Origin: CAWATZ01 sp963784995
Lineage (GTDB): Bacteria > Planctomycetota > Planctomycetia > Gemmatales > Gemmataceae
Direction: 5' to 3'
DNA length: 64,000 nt
NCBI GenBank assembly: GCA_963784995.1
Contig: CAWATZ010000013.1
Location: forward strand, 248,001-312,000
Position numbers and translations under genes: made by a program. Under the pieces are notes generated by a model. The model was given only the letters and a program-made list of their open reading frames with translations. It had not been told where the DNA came from and searched no databases. Below, piece by piece: positions 63,223-64,000 of the stretch; position 1 is the first letter of the stretch, and each line of letters opens with the position of its first letter.

Positions 63223-64000
63223 ATGGCCTGGCTCGCAAACTCCATGAAACTGATCGGCAAATATGGCAAAGCGGCCAAGGTCGTCGTCTCGGGCGTCCTC
63301 AACGTGGTGGCCCCCGGCAGTGGCAGCCTCCTCAGCCTGGCCGGGGAGGTTCTCGACGCTGCCCAGGACGTTTCCGAGAACACCCAGCGTGAGCGCTGGG
63401 AAGCGGAGATGCTGGCCCGGATGGGCCAGAGCGAGACGGAACTGCAGCGCCTTGGCCAGCTGCTGGAATGCCTCCTGGCGCCGCTGGCAGTGCTGTGCGA
63501 CAAGGCCGCCGCCTTCGCCGACCAGGCCGAGGACCTGCCCGACATCATTGGCCGCGCCCTTGCTGCCAATCCGGCGCTGTCGGAAGCGCTGCACGGCATC
63601 GAGGGCATCAAGGTCCAGTTCGACGCCTTCCACGCCGACCTGCGCCGCGTGGCCCGGAACCAGGCGGACGCCATTCCCGTCTACGAACGCATGAACCGGG
63701 TGGCCGATTACTTCGACGAGCTGTGGGCTGCCGGCATCAACCCCCGGGATTTCGCCCATTACGTCCAAAGCCATCGGGAAGCGGTCGCCAGGATCGAGCT
63801 GGGCAAGACAGCCGACCTGGACGGGCTGCTGCTGGACATGCGCTCGGCCACGCCGAAGGCCGCCAGCGTTTGCGTGTTGGAGGCGGCGGCAGCGACCCGC
63901 GAGGGGGACTATCCGGCCGCCCAGCGTGCCCTGGCCACCGCCGTTCGGCTGCGTCCGCAAGACGCCAATCTCGCGGAACTGTCCCGGCGAGTGACCGTGC
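63223..64000 (+). CDS. Helical protein running off the window end
   Basis: The frame starts at ATG 63223 and stays open to base 64000 (259 codons seen). MAWLANSMKLIGKYGKAAKV, VVAPGSGSLLSLAGEVLDAA and a Glu/Gln-rich coil (NTQRERWEAEMLARMGQSET) come first, then ALHGIEGIKVQFDAFHADLR, FDELWAAGINPRDFAHYVQS, and a TPR-like end (EAAAATREGDYPAAQRALAT). I do not recognise the family. In planctomycetes such helical N-termini often precede kinase, FGE-sulfatase or caspase-like domains, but the rest lies outside the window. Confidence 0.55.
   Translation, partial: MAWLANSMKLIGKYGKAAKVVVSGVLNVVAPGSGSLLSLAGEVLDAAQDVSENTQRERWEAEMLARMGQSETELQRLGQLLECLLAPLAVLCDKAAAFADQAEDLPDIIGRALAANPALSEALHGIEGIKVQFDAFHADLRRVARNQADAIPVYERMNRVADYFDELWAAGINPRDFAHYVQSHREAVARIELGKTADLDGLLLDMRSATPKAASVCVLEAAAATREGDYPAAQRALATAVRLRPQDANLAELSRRVTV

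Overview
The window looks like a piece of a planctomycete chromosome, most likely of the Gemmataceae. It is GC-rich. It carries a giant surface protein starting with the planctomycete-type motif LEVLEDRLAPA, a secreted CxPxR sulfatase, three Hanks-type Ser/Thr kinases, EF-hand/redoxin proteins and several small gene families known mainly from this group. That assignment is an inference from gene content; there is no rRNA or ribosomal protein gene to confirm it, and I saw no tRNA gene.

Layout. 1-11.6 kb: a polymorphic-toxin-like locus. A giant repeat protein (start outside the window) ends in a unique C-terminal tip followed by a candidate immunity gene. A 2.67-kb copy of its 3' repeat region then recurs at a fixed offset of 5,435 nt, with no start region, a different tip and a different candidate immunity gene. 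A 190-bp non-coding repeat follows each module. 11.7-14.9 kb: sulfatase, duplicated VapB-like antitoxins with a truncated VapC, and a small Cys-containing secreted protein. 15.0-17.6 kb: two adjoining selenoprotein reading frames, a deiodinase-like protein with in-frame UGA in GSFT-U-GPF and an AhpD-like protein with CFY-U; each UGA is followed by a SECIS-like hairpin, and the two are probably one gene split by a 1-nt indel. 18.8-24.5 kb: Calx-beta/PKD giant surface protein. 24.7-33.3 kb: FHA-kinase, a kinase/WD40 relic, an ICMT-like methyltransferase, a decayed P450 beside a CrtI-like desaturase, a small cluster of toxin-tip/immunity debris and an ABC-2-like permease. 33.6-38.8 kb: TPR protein, zinc-ribbon membrane protein, a two-component pair and an ECF sigma factor. 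39-44.5 kb: secreted hydrolase, Gly/Gln-rich protein, kinase and a conserved secreted protein. 44.7-50.5 kb: a defence-like island with a PD-(D/E)XK protein, a NERD-UvrD helicase, an intact-ended IS701-type element inserted next to the helicase start, a phospholipase-D relic and a PIN toxin with a double-HTH partner. 50.7-64 kb: EamA transporter, small secreted protein, succinate-semialdehyde dehydrogenase, retropepsin-like protein, RND efflux pair, kinase-TPR protein, PilZ protein and a gene running off the end.

Perfect or near-perfect inverted repeats sit at almost every convergent gene junction, probably as terminators or REP-type elements. About ten genes show single-base frame breaks, mostly in homopolymers. 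That many in 64 kb suggests some are assembly errors, so 'broken' genes should be read with that in mind.
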